64,000 bases of DNA from Serendipita indica DSM 11827. Taxonomy: Eukaryota > Basidiomycota > Agaricomycetes > Sebacinales > Serendipitaceae. The translations under genes and the position numbers were made by a program. Shown here piece by piece: positions 36,705 to 48,135 of this stretch (the first letter of the stretch is position 1; each line of letters starts with the position of its first letter). The stretch covers positions 434,001 to 498,000 of the forward strand of contig CAJVGD010000018.1 of the NCBI GenBank assembly GCA_910890315.1, in the 5' to 3' direction. The notes below the pieces were generated by a model. The model was not told where the DNA came from. It saw only the letters and a program-made list of their open reading frames with translations, and ran no database searches.

Positions 36705-38251
36705 TTCGTAAATATCCTTAGCCACATCTCTCTATGCTGAGAGAGACTTTATAAGGGTTTTACTGACAAATCCGACCTGGTGTGATATTGGCATCAAGGG
36801 TCACCATCCCCTTCCAGTTCAAACCAGGTCATCGACAGTCTCAGCCAGATATTACGATAATTCTAAGGGGCACCGTTTCTCGTCGTCTATATCTGACGAA
36901 AGTCGGCGTTGAGCCTGCCTGTTGGAGATACCTCGGCCACGTGTAGTAAAGGCGATCGGCAGAAGCAGACTATCTAATATTGCAGCTCATTTAGGGTCTC
37001 GATTCAAATACCCTTCTACCTCATATTTCTTTAAGGCCGTTGAATTGGCGGGTACTGTGCAAATCCGACCCAGTTGCTGAAGATGCTTTATAATAACATC
37101 AAATCGACCTATTGATGTGATCCTTGTTTACATTACTCTATGTTTTCTTCCATTATTCTAAGCGAGTTTTCTAAAACTGCCGAAAACCACCGGTGTGCGT
37201 GTATCGGACGATGGTGTAAATCCAAAAGGAGGAATGCAACCCAAAGGGAAGAATGTGATATTGCCAATACATCACCCACACCGAATATCGGACAGAACTA
37301 CAATGAGAGGACGACCAGGATACTATCAGTACACCCTCGACAATATCGACTATCAGCCGAATTTGATCGAGAGCTTATTCTCTGCAGCTGATGATGCGAG
37401 TATGCAACGCGTGGCTGTCTAGGCTTGAGAATGGTTACATGTAGAAACGGCGAACGGTGTTCACCCTTGGGTACCGAGGAGACTTCACGCAGTACAATCC
37501 ATCTAATTAGGATGATTTGGACGAAAATGTTCATCCACCGCCCGCATGCTCGTGCTAGTAGAAAACATCCGCCAATACTCAGCTCAATCTATAGAAGAGC
37601 AAGCGGTCTATATACACTTTAGAAACTTGTATATATATATAGAAGCAGCATCGTACTGAAAAGCGTGAACGCTTGTTGAGGCGAGGATGGGTAACGTGAG
37701 ATTGGAAGAAGGGAATGAGAGCGAGCGGAAAATACGGGACTTAGGCCTCGGTAGGCGAGCAATGGACAAGAAAATAGCTGAAATTCTTCTTATATACATG
37801 ATTGCCAATTATTGGAGGCTTTATATGCGCGCGAGAGCGCGAGACGAAAGGCGGAAAGGATGAAGTCGAAACGAAGGTGAGGAAGATGAGACAGGGCGGA
37901 GCTGCTGCGCCGCTTAGAGAGTGTAAACGGCTAACCAGAATGTAAGAAACTATCTATCTAGCTCCGGGGGACCCTGGCTGGTCCGTGCCACTCGGGCGCG
38001 AGGGCGTTACAGTATGCTCAGAAGTCCCATGAGTCGAGGAAATCGAATCCTCGGCAGTGTCAAGGCTTGACGGAACTTCAATCAATTCATATTATCCCAC
38101 GCAGATTATTAGTAAATCCGTAGTGCTTGAAGATCACGCTATTGCCATTTCCGAATCGAGCAATCCCTCTTTTACACCGGGGCTCATGAAGCATAGGGAA
38201 TCAATGGCCAAATACCCACAATCAGAGTACCTTGAATCAGAATTTTCTACG
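36705..38251. other. intergenic between the two GMC genes
   Basis: The part next to copy 1 (about 36760-37050) is similar to the region upstream of copy 2 (about 40330-40610), so promoter and gene were duplicated together. A short TA-rich run lies near 37630. No gene found. Confidence 0.5.
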
Positions 38252-40271
38252 CTACAACCCAGCCTTGATCATGTCGGCCAGTTTCTCCGCAATCCCGTAA
38301 AGGGTACTCATCATGTGAGAGGAAACCTGCGTCGGCATGACACTGGCGTCGGTAACGCGCAAGTTCTTCGCACCATAAACTCTCAAACGACCGTCTACGA
38401 CGCCTCCAAGGTCCTTTCGCATCATTGAGCACGTACCCAATGCATGGCTATTCGAAGAAAAGGCAGCCTTCAACCATGGATCCCACGCCTCGACTGACCC
38501 TCCATCACCAACTGGATCAGGGACAGCGGCAAGGCCAGGGTAGTACTCAGCCGAGGTGAGATTTGAGAGCGGCGGTGTGTTGAACAGTTTGCGCAAGAGC
38601 TTAGCGCCCTTCGCTTGCATCTCCGTGTCGAAGGCAACACTGAAGAAGTTATTCGTCACGTTTGGTTTGGCGAAGGGATCCGTCGTTTTGATCTTGACAG
38701 ACCCACGACTGAAAGGAAGGAGAACCCAGGACATGGTTCCATGTAACGCAATGTAATCGGCAGTAATGAAGATGATCTCAAACACGGGCGCTGTTTAGAA
38801 TAAGTTTAGGAACTCCTTGACAACACAAGCACTAACCTTTGTCTCTAATAATGACGTCTGCCTGAGACTCATAAATCTTCTTCAGGGCTGCCTTGGACAG
38901 TGCATTCTCCTTTTGCGAGTCTGCCCATGAATCTAGACTGGAGCGAATTTCCGCTGCAACAGCTGTCGCGTTCTTGCCATAGAGTTGCGCGAGATTTGGA
39001 AATGCAAGCAGATTGCTCCAAGGCCTGCTTAGCATCTCATACGTTCTATTGAAAAATATTGGTACGAGAGTCTGCTCCTGCAGGTTCTTGCCGACGGTTG
39101 GGAGATTCAGCACAGTTGAGATGCCGAGCGAAGACAGAAGCGCAGGATCTCCGACACCCGAGCGTTGCAGAATCGCGGGTGTGTTGATGGATCCAGCCGC
39201 CATGATCACTTCCTTTCGTACGTTGGCTCTGTACACGGTCGAAGAGTTATTGAGATGGAGGAACTCCACGCCAATGACCGTCTTGGAGTCGTCGGGCTTC
39301 CAAACTAACTTGAATACAGTCGAATTTACAAGCGTTAGCCAGTTCTTTCGAGTATTCTCGACAGGTGTGAGGTAAGACATGGCCGATGAGGAACGGTGAA
39401 AGTTGTCCTCGGGATTGATCGACTATTGAAATCTCAGGTGAAGCTCGAATGGATAATAAACGTACGCTGGGCACGAAAGCGACGCAATTTGGATAGCCAC
39501 CATTCAGATCGCGGCAATGAGGGATTCCAGTAATGTTTTTAATGGCCGTGATGAATGCAGAATGTTGCGATCCTTCAACCATCTTTTCTGGAAATCCGAC
39601 GTGTACAGGCCCTCGGGTTCCATGCCAGCTGGTCACTCCATCGGCGCCCAGTCGGCGATTATCCTCACTTGGAGGATGATAATGCTCGGCCTTGCATGTA
39701 TTGGTGAGCTTGTACCCGTGTCCAATAATGGTTCTTACCTTCTTCATGTACGAATAAAGATTACTCCAATTCCATCCAAGACTGCGTTCGCCTGGTGTGA
39801 GGAGGTCGGACCATGCATCGTACTGCGCAGCAGCCCCACGAGTCCACGTCGCGCCATTGATAGACGAGCTTCCACCAAGAGTTTTACCTCTTTTCGATAT
39901 ATCAGTACTCGCATGTTCTGAAATTGACTGCCTTACCCATTCCCTGTTTTTCCATAGTCCACTGGCCATGACCAATCGAGATCAGAGCCGTAAAACTGTT
40001 GCGAGTTATACACATCATACACTCTCGGGTCTTTACGGTTATCGCCTCCTGCCTCAATCACCAATACTGTCGTACCCGCATCCTCGGACAATCGACCGGC
40101 GAGCGCGAGACCAGTAAGCCCACCGCCCACAACGATGTAGTCAAACGTGTGATTGGATGCATCCAAGGGATCTCCAGATACGCCGCTTGGAAAATGAGGT
40201 GACGACCGGGAGTTTGCGGTGGCGACCACCGAAAAGGTTGAAAACACGGCTCCGAGTAGAAAAAGAGGCAT
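38252..40271 (-). CDS. secreted GMC oxidoreductase, copy 2
   Basis: Paralogue of the gene at 34679-36704 with the same order of motifs: signal peptide MPLFLLGAVFSTFSVVATA, FDYIVVGGGLTGLALAGRLS, VLVIEAGGD, GKTLGGSSSINGATWTRG, GSINTPAILQRSGVGD, SNSHALGTCSMM and SSHMMSTLYGIAEKLADMI. Both catalytic histidine regions are intact. Similarity is highest in the FAD and C-terminal blocks and lower in the middle, where the substrate pocket lies (around 38940-39080), so substrate preference may have diverged. It likely acts extracellularly as an alcohol or sugar oxidase/dehydrogenase. Confidence 0.85.
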
Positions 40272-41204
40272 ATTGAGACGAACGACGGGCCATAACTCTC
40301 TTTTCTGAGACTTTTATATATAAGGGCTCACTGAAAAGGCCGACTGGCCAATATTAGTATCAAGGGTCACCAAACTTCCTCTTCCACTCAGCCGACTTGT
40401 CAGTAAATTCAACCAAGAACGATGGAACAGGGTTATAACAGGAGTTTATTCCCTATACCCGACTAGAGTGGAAGTCCAATATACTGATTGGGGATATCTC
40501 CGTCACATGCACAAAGTACATGGAGAGATGTGATTATCTAATATTACAGCTCATTTGGCGTTGAATCAAATACCCTTCAGCTTCATATCTCTTTAAAGCC
40601 GTCAAAGTAGTTGTCGCTCCTCAGCATGTTCAGCTACTGGATTGTGAAACACTGACCCGGGTTTCCCTTGACACTCGCTCGATTACCAGTAATTTGGTTG
40701 CCTTAGAAATCTATATATTACGTGATGCAGTCAGACAAAAACCCAACGCTGGTCCTAGAAGGAAATTCAAAATATCACGGCTGGGCTTCAATAACACAAT
40801 AAGGTGAAGTCGTGTCATTAAATCCTAGCCAATATCATTTGTCCCTCACGATTACAGGGACGAGGTGAGTTACAAGATTAGTTAAGCCCAGGATGTATCG
40901 TCGGCTGCCCATGAATGGGCGCTCCTTCTGCCCGAGGTAGGTGTGAAACGTGGTGTGTCTCGTTCGGAGTATTCAGTAGATTGAAAACCACATCGATCTC
41001 GGTTTTGTTCATTTAGCCCGACTTGGGTGGTGTAAACGCCGATATTTTCTCATATGATGAGCATTTCAACCAGCCAGGAATTCATTCCCCCATAATTGAG
41101 CGTTCCTGCCATTCACATCGGTTCCGAGTAAATATTAGCTCCCATAACTCAGTCACAGCACCATCTTGGCACTTTCTGTTCTATCGCGCAAGGATAGTCA
41201 AAGT
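40272..41204. other. upstream region of GMC copy 2
   Basis: Holds the duplicated promoter (about 40330-40610), then sequence with no gene up to the solo LTR. Confidence 0.5.
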
Positions 41205-41209
41205 CGGAG

Positions 41210-41898
41210 TGTTACGGACCAGCCCGCAAGACCCACGTCATCTGGATGACTCGTATATGTCAGTATGAGTCACGAAGAACGAGGATAGTCACTTACCTGA
41301 CTCACGATGCGCGGCCGGCCGTGGCCAGCTTTGGCCACTACGAGCGGGAGCTTGTATGTGGACGGCTGCGCACGACTCGCCCGTATCAAGAGTCATCTCT
41401 ATAGGTGACTCGTTATATAGATGACATGATATAAGATGTCGGATCGCTGTCTCGTCTCGGACTCCTCTTGTCCCTTCCTCCAACTCCCGCCAACCCTATG
41501 CCCTCCAACGTAGTCCGCTACCGACTACTGGTTCCGAAATAATGCTTACATAAGCTTATCGAAAGGTATAAAAGGACCCGATTTTCCATGTAACATTCGC
41601 TAGTCTGATATCTGACTCCCTCGCCCAGTTTACGCGTCATATTACAGTAAATAAGTACCTCACGTCGAGGAATAATCTAAAGTAAACCATTGCTAGACCT
41701 GTCCTGACCCTACTCGGGACTCCGCCAGTCAGAAAGACGTGGGTATCGTCTTCAACACTCCCTCGCCCAGTTTACGCGTCATATTACAGTAACTAAGTAC
41801 CTCACGTCGAGGAATAATCTAAAGTAAACCATTGCTAGACCTGTACTGACCCTACTCGGGACTCCGCCAGTCAGAAGACGTGGGTATCGTCTTTAACA
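41210..41898. mobile_element. solo LTR, probably Ty3/Gypsy-type
   Basis: A 689-bp element beginning TGTTACGGACC and ending AACA (terminal TGTT...AACA), flanked by a perfect 5-bp target-site duplication CGGAG at 41205-41209 and 41899-41903. It contains a TATA box (41567-41575), as in an LTR promoter. No internal retrotransposon sequence adjoins it, so this is a solo LTR left by LTR-LTR recombination. The family is inferred from the start motif and size. The exact flanking repeat suggests a fairly recent insertion. Confidence 0.8.
41616..41898. repeat. tandem duplication of the LTR 3' portion
   Basis: Two head-to-tail copies of a 141-142-bp unit (41616-41757 and 41758-41898), nearly identical. 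Both end AACA. The unit starts about 40 bp after the TATA box, so it covers roughly the R-U5 part. Confidence 0.85.
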
Positions 41899-42160
41899 CG
41901 GAGTCGGATACTGATGAGGTAGATAGTACCCACACAAGGTGACCACGAAGGTACAAATGCGAAATAACCCACTCAAAACTCACTTTTAAAGTCATAATAG
42001 TACTACTCGTCAAAGAATGAGGGCTAGACCGCATATTTTTTCAGTTGACACAGGAGGGATTCGATTCCCAAGTGCGAAGTAAAGATGAATATGTTATCTG
42101 ATTGTTGAGATTTCCTCCTCTACGAACCTGAGGAATCATACAGGATGGTTCTACGCACGA

Positions 42161-42523
42161 TCAATCTAGCTCAGCGACGAGTGAACGTCGCGTATTGTCC
42201 GGCGCAGGAGCCGCATCAGCTCCTCCTTTCGGTGCACTCTGTTCGTTGGGATTTGCTTCCTTGCTCTTCTCTGCCTGATGCACGCCTGCTGGCTCGGCGA
42301 CGGGTGATCCGGAAGCAGGGTGCACGTGTACACCAACGACGTGAACGCCATGCGCCTTTACGTCTCTTTTGACATAATACTGCTCTTGAGGTGCTGTCAT
42401 TGCCGACACGGCGCTTGCGAGGTGATGGATGATGTTGTGCCCGTGGAAAGGCGCCGGTAGCGGTGCGGCCAAGGATTGTGAAGCAGCGATGAGTGCTGTA
42501 ATGATCACACTAGTGAACAACAT
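42161..42523 (-). CDS. small secreted protein (120 residues)
   Basis: Single-exon frame with a signal peptide MLFTSVIITALIAASQSLA and probable cleavage before APLPAPFHG. The mature part has His-rich stretches (HGHNIIHHLA, HGVHVVGVHVHPASG), a possible dibasic site (YYVKRDVK) and a Glu/Lys/Pro/Ala-rich tail. No cysteines, no known domain. The KR site invites the idea of Kex2 processing, which is inference. Similar leaders occur in the other two small secreted genes in this window but the mature parts do not align. Confidence 0.55.
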   Translation of the reverse strand: MLFTSVIITALIAASQSLAAPLPAPFHGHNIIHHLASAVSAMTAPQEQYYVKRDVKAHGVHVVGVHVHPASGSPVAEPAGVHQAEKSKEANPNEQSAPKGGADAAPAPDNTRRSLVAELD

Positions 42524-43146
42524 GGCTAATTAGGAAAAGAAAAAAACACTAAAGGGCAGTGAGCGTGATAGGACCATTACGATGTCACTCACAAGTGGCG
42601 CCTGGCCGTGAGAAGGAAGGTTGAAGGCGAAGAAAGTATGGGCGTGTGATAATGACAGTAAGAACATGCGACTTTTATACTTGCACTCGCGCGCGCGAGG
42701 TGCCGAAAGCGGTTCGCAGGACAACCCGCAACGTCGACCCGACAGGGAAGATGGTCTGGGAATGCAGAGCTCATCCACAAATTTTCATTCTGGCTCTGCA
42801 ACAGAAGGCGCCAAGTGTGAATGCGAGGAGCAAGGCGATGAGCACCGCCTTCGTATGCGCACGGGTCCTCTGATTTAGCTGGGCCTTTCATTGTCGGACT
42901 TCGAAATCAAACCCGGTTGGCAAGGACCACGCCTATCAAGGGGGCGGAGAAAACTTACTCCCGTCGCTCGTTATCGAATCAGTCCTCGTACGAATGTCGT
43001 AAACATTGCACGATCCTAGGGTGAGAACAAAACGTATCGGAAGCTATGAAATGCTTTGAACTCTGAAGGCATGAACTAGGTTGAATCAGCGTGGGTGACA
43101 AAGAAAGAGCCGTATACCAACTCGTCCTATAGTCGGATGGTGGCCA
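42524..43146. other. intergenic, no gene seen
   Basis: Promoter of the small secreted protein and 3' flank of the F-box array. No supported frame. Confidence 0.5.
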
Positions 43147-44860
43147 TCAGGTAAACGAATATTGTTCGGGAACAAAATATCTTGGTTCCGGAAAGGCTGG
43201 GGCTTGAGCTTTGAGGTCAACGTCCTGTAGCTCGAACAGCCAGCTGATTGAAGAGAAGATATCAAGCTGAGGCGACCACCTCTGCGGCTCGATTCTATCG
43301 CATATACGCACGGTGCCAAACACCAGGTCGTATTCAAGAAGCCACGCCTCCAGAAACGAGAGGACGGTCTCCACTACCCAATCCTGGGAGATAGCGTCGG
43401 TGTTTTGAGGCCTTTGAAATACCACGACTAGCTCCTGAAGGCAAGAGCAGTCCTTGGCGAGGTCCTCATTGAGCGTTTCTGCCAGCGATGCTCGCTCGAC
43501 TCCTAACGGAGCGGGCTCAAAGGCGAAGGAAAGGCTGCTCAAGTTGATAAGATGTTTCAGGTCGTTGGAGGTTGGAGGCGGCCCTGTGGCTACAATGAGA
43601 GATGTTATGTTCCCAAGGTCCACGCCTTTTGGAAACCCCCAGAAGGAGGCCGATATCAAGATAGCCTTTGCGATCTTGGTAGCGGACGTCCCATGGTCGA
43701 AGATGAGAGAGCTTTGGTATTGATCAATCCATAATGTGTGAGTTGTCTGATGATGCATAAGGTCCAAGACGCCATAATCTGATGCGAGACCTTGAGGAGA
43801 AATATAGATATTAGTGTTCTGTGACGGTTCAAAATAAGTCAGAAACGTCATTAAAAAAGGTCTCGGGGAGTGTACAAGGTAGATCCGTTTCAAATTGGCG
43901 AGAATTCTGGGGAATTCCGCAGGAACTAGTTGCTCTTCAATGGTGCCAGGCGACCACTGAACCAGTAACTCCTGTAATCGCGGGGTTTCAGCGATACAGC
44001 TGAATAGAATGGCAATTTTGGCGACTCGTATGTGTAGATGGAGGGTTTGGAGAGAGCGTATTCGCATAGAGTGTCCTGTAAATTCAGAGTTTCTCATTGA
44101 AATGCATAGAGTGTCCTGTAAATTCAGAGTTTCTCATTGAAATGCAGAGATGTAGAAGAGCTGGAGTTTCCAGTTGTATCCAGGATGGAATCGACGCATA
44201 GTCGTTGTTGAAAAGATGCAGGGACCGTAGACGGGATACGTTAACGTAGCTCAGAGACGTTAGTGAGACAAGATTAGTAATAGAATGGGCTCTACTGAGC
44301 AGATCACTTGGTGGGGCTTTCAGTCGCAAGACGCCAAGGAGATTCCTAACCGGGAGATTGAGCTCGACGGTTAAAGCCCCACAGCGTTTGAGTTGGATGT
44401 TCCTAAATTTGATGTTTTTGTAGTCGATACATGTCCACAAGGAGGGAGTACTGATGGCTGCCACTCTCCATGCGCGTGACACCCAAGAGGCGCGGAGGGT
44501 GTCTGCGAGAGTTCCATAGCTGAATATATGGGCGAGGATCTCTAGTGGTAAAGATAGTGGCGGCATCCTGTTTCTCTCTCGTCGAGAAGCAGTAAGAACC
44601 TGAACAGAGGCAGACTTCGGTAGTGGGCTCGTGCGTCTGACGTTAAATATTACCTGTTGTATCGAGGAAATGAGCCTTCTCCCAAGTTTTCATTGTGGAT
44701 CCCGAACAGGAAAGTTGACGTACGAGCTGAGAAATGGCAACAACGGTTCCAAACACAGTCTACTATGTCCTTCAACTCGGATTCAGAGTGTTGCCTGTGA
44801 CTGCCTTTGCGTTGAAGGCAAATTTAAACTGAGCGGACGATCGTGGTCGGCGTCAAAGAC
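43147..44860 (-). pseudogene. F-box-like array member A, broken by a 40-bp tandem duplication
   Basis: Two overlapping frames make up one family member. The N-terminal frame (44566 to 44084) has the F-box-like start LSLPLEILAHIFSYGTLADT, ASWVSRAWRVAA, TPSLWTC. The C-terminal frame (44097 to 43147) has HTLWIDQYQSS, FDHGTSATKI, GPPPTSNDLKHLI, SLAETLNEDLA and FPEPRYFV. Both contain MRNSEFTGHSM because a 40-bp segment is perfectly doubled at 44064-44143; 40 is not a multiple of 3, so the frame is lost there. Farther upstream, remains of exon 2 are visible near 44735-44770, but the ATG of the 14-nt first exon found in siblings appears to be lost near 44840. The gene is probably dead or encodes a short F-box-only protein. 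Confidence 0.8.
44064..44143. repeat. perfect 2 x 40-bp tandem duplication
   Basis: Two identical adjacent 40-bp units inside F-box member A. Identity indicates a very recent event, typical of replication slippage or staggered-break repair. Confidence 0.92.
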
Positions 44861-45118
44861 CGGAGCCTGGCACTGCATTGCAAGTTCGTGGAGCATTTCG
44901 GTCAATTTCACAATGATGCAATATATCAACAATGTATTCTGAGAATCCAGTCATATCAGCGCTCAAGTCTGCACAAATGTACACTAGAAGATATCGTTCC
45001 TTGAGCTCGTGTTCCTACATACTCACCTTCCTAGTGGGAGAAAGCTACGAAGAAATGGAATTCAAAGCGCGACGCATCCTTGAACCTAGTACAACGAATA
45101 ATAGCATACCCAAGAAAT

Positions 45119-46876
45119 CTACCTATCAAGGTTTACAAAGTTGTCCAGCGGTGCGAGCATCGGTGCCGGTAATCTCCAGCGAAGTGGAGGTCGCTGTGGG
45201 ACAAATCGACGAGGCACCGGAAATTCTGGAGCTTGACTCGCGAGATCAATATCTCGGAGCTCGAATAACCAGGTGATCGAGGAGAGGACGTCGAGCTGAG
45301 AGCTCCATCGCTGTGGTTTGACTCTATCGCTGATACGTACGGTGCCAAACACGACTTCATATTCGAGAAGCCATGCTTCTAAGAACGATAGAACTGTCTC
45401 CAGGGCTTGATCTTTGACGAAAAAATTGGTGCTAAGGGGTTTGCGGAGAACTAATGCGAGCTCCTGGAGATGAGGGCAGCTTTTGACAAGCTCTTCGTTT
45501 AATGTATCTGCCAGTGGTGACTGTTGGACTCCTAACGGAGCGGGCTCAAAAGTAAAGGAGAATTTGGTCAACTTGGTAAGAATACGCAGGTCCCTGGACG
45601 TTGGAGGTGGACCACTGTTGATGATGATGGACGTTAGGTTCCCTAAACCAACGGGATCCGGCAATCCGCGAAAACTTGTCGACTCAACGTGCGTGTCCAT
45701 GATCTTGGTGACAGATGTTCCATGGTCAAATGTGAATGAACACAAATGAGGATCCATCCACAGGGTATGAGTCGCAATCTGGTGGCGTAGGTGGGCCAAT
45801 ATCCCATTCGAAATGAGATGGCATGGAGCGATATAGAGATTCGTGTGGGATGCCGGTCTGAAGTGGGCCAAAAACCTTGATAGAAAGTCTTTCGGGGGCT
45901 CGATGAGGTAAATTCTTTGCAGACCGTTGTGTTCGGTCAGGATATCGCGACTTATTATATCCATTGGCTCCTCGTCCGGCCCGTCTGGGGGCCACTGGAT
46001 TAAGAGCTCCTGCAGCCGAGGAAGGCCAGAAAGGCGCTTAAGGACAACGTCGGCTTTGGCGCTACGGATGTAGAGATGAAGAGTGTGGAGAAGGTTGATC
46101 GATATGGCCATATGGTTGAGCTCGCAGCTTCTCATATCCATGCAGAGATGTCTCAGAGCTGGAGTCGCTACGGATATCCGAGATGGCATCAAGTCGGCAG
46201 CATCACTAAAGAGATGCAGGGACTGTAGTCTGGATGCGTCGATGCCTTCCAGGACACCCAGATTTAGGAGGTTGGAGATGGAATACGACCTGCTGAGCAG
46301 CCCCTTATATGGAGTCTGCGGTTGGAGAACACTTCGGAGATCCTTGACTATTGGAAGATTGAGTTCGAGAGGCAGAGCTCCGCACCGATCGAGTTGAAGT
46401 GCCCTAAAGTTGTTGTTTGGGTAGGCTTCAAGATCGAGACACGTCCACAAGGAAGGAGTGTTGATGGCTGCCACTCTCCACGCGCGTGATACCCAAGAGG
46501 CGCTGAGGGTATCAGCCAGAGTCCCATAGCTGAGGACTTTGGCGAGGATTTCTGCTGGGAGATAGGATACTGGTAACATGGCGTTTCGCTCTCGTCGAAG
46601 AGCAGCAAGGACTTGTTGAACGGCGCCTTCCACACCAATGATGGCGCCGTCCATCTCATATCGCGCATGAAATTGCCGCGAGGAGGAGTGAATAAGACGA
46701 GTATCCCTGGAACAAGGATATTAGCGCTGGCTTCACAGTACCTATGCCGGCATACGGGGTGAGTGACGGTAGCAATGATTCCAAATAATGTTGAAGTTGC
46801 TTAGCGGCCTTGATCCTAAATCCTTTATTGATTATCCTCTTTGAGCATGCCAACACACTCACCGCTCATCGTCCAT
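45119..46876 (-). CDS. F-box-like protein, array member B
   Basis: Exons 46863-46876 (14 nt), 46756-46815 (60 nt) and 45119-46706 give 553 residues. The leader reads MDDERIKAAKQLQHYLESLL, then PSLTPDTRLIHS; next VQQVLAALRRERN and the F-box-like VSYLPAEILAKVLSYGTLAD, SWVSRAWRVAAINTPSLWT. The C-terminal part has conserved family blocks: IATHTLWMDPHLCS, FDHGTSVTKI, GPPPTSRDLRIL, SPLADTLNEELVKSCPHLQE, VLSFLEAWLLEYEVVFGTVR and FPVPRRFVPQ. In basidiomycetes this layout is common in F-box-like proteins, proposed SCF adaptors with LRR-like tails; ligand unknown. Intact frame. Confidence 0.75.
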
Positions 46877-47289
46877 GCTGGCAATGGTCGGCGTCAAAAG
46901 AGTAGCGTTGAGAGAGCCAGCATCTCAAACAGGCAATCTACCCAAATCAATCTCCCAGGGGCCGTATAAACATTTCATTTGACGGCTCGGTCGCCGAATT
47001 AGCTAAATCCGCAGGAAGTTGCCTGCTTAGATGAGTCAAGATGTGACCGAAGGACTCGAGGTACAGTGCGGACAAGATGAAAAGACCTAGATAAATCAAA
47101 AACCACATTGTAAGCCATCAAGGTAAGTCGTCATGGGAGTGAAGATGTAGTTCTTAACGGCCTGGGTGCGATCTCCAATCCGCAGAATGCTCTATACGTT
47201 GATTATTAACGAATTGTGAATAGATATTGCATACAAACATCGTCGTTGAATCCGAATCTGCTGGTCTATTGGTCAGACCCGTCTACAAA
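46877..47289. other. intergenic, upstream of F-box member B
   Basis: Contains a block shared with other members just upstream of the ATG (around 46880-46905; compare 44840-44860). No gene. Confidence 0.4.
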
Positions 47290-47627
47290 TACGTTGGTGA
47301 GAATCTCCTGTGGCAAAGAGGATATGGGGACTACAGAGTTTTTACCTCTTGTCGAAGAACTCTCCTAACTTGATCGAGGGTGCTCTGGACATTGGGATGG
47401 CGACGTCCATCTCACGGCATAGATTTACATGCGGTAGTGAGAAGTGTTTGAGCTGCTTTTTGCTAGTTTCAAGCTGTTATCGTGGTTCTTACGAACCCAA
47501 AAGTAGACGTACTAAGGCACGCATGATTCTAATAGGTGTTGGATGCTTCTGATAACCTGAACCTTTGAATTAGAATAATTTGCATTACCCGAGATAGGCT
47601 CACCATTCGTCATCCATTTCTGGCATG
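47290..47627 (-). pseudogene. F-box-like array relic (N-terminal exons only)
   Basis: Resembles the 5' part of the F-box array genes: the segment 47295-47370 aligns by eye with the start of the F-box exon of members B and C (the region before and around LP.EIL), and near 47607-47627 an ATG GAT GAC GAA recalls the MDDE first exon. The remaining 1.2 kb of coding sequence is absent; the next gene downstream is member B. It is a fifth, truncated array member. Confidence 0.6.
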
Positions 47628-47810
47628 TAACATTGATATTGGCCTCGAAGAACATCATTGACCGAGCTGGCATATTGAATGGGTGTAGACTACGATCAGT
47701 TTCAACTTGGTCACCGAATTATCTTCATGTCGTGAAAGATCAAAATAAAACTTGTATATCATTACCAATCATGAATAAGTCAGAGAAACATTATATCGGC
47801 CCCTACCTGT

Positions 47811-47973
47811 TGTTGAAAGTTTACCCTTTGACTCTTAGCGCTCACTAAATAGACTTAGCCAATAGTAATAGCTCACGTCGTAACTCAATGTATTTAGGGA
47901 CGCGGGACGATACGGCCGGACCTTACTGGTCTTGCCTCTCACCTCACGCGTCCTAGAATCAACTGAATCAACA
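47811..47973. repeat. short LTR-like dispersed repeat, copy 1 (reverse orientation)
   Basis: 163 bp with short inverted ends TGTTGA...TCAACA. Flanks CCTGT and CCTCT could be a 5-bp target duplication with one change. It matches 62964-63171 and, less closely, 60768-60920. It may be a solo LTR of a small retroelement or a MITE; non-coding. It lies between the F-box relic and member C. Confidence 0.7.
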
Positions 47974-48135
47974 CCTCTCTGGACAATGACACCTCTTAGG
48001 AGTATAAGATATCTGCGATGTATACTGACTACCATACATTTCCAAAGGGCTTATATTGACGTGAGTGCAGGTGGGTTGAACCAGAGTTGAGAAAATTTAC
48101 TGGCAAGCCGCCCTGGGTAGTCAGGAGCTAGCCAG

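Noticed and set aside
38034-38054. Palindrome resembling a tRNA T-arm (CGAGG ... CCTCG around a TTCGA-like loop)
   Set aside because: No matching acceptor, D or anticodon arms at the right spacing on either strand.
42053-42072. GGGATTCGATTCCC, T-arm-like
   Set aside because: Only a 4-bp stem and no other tRNA parts.
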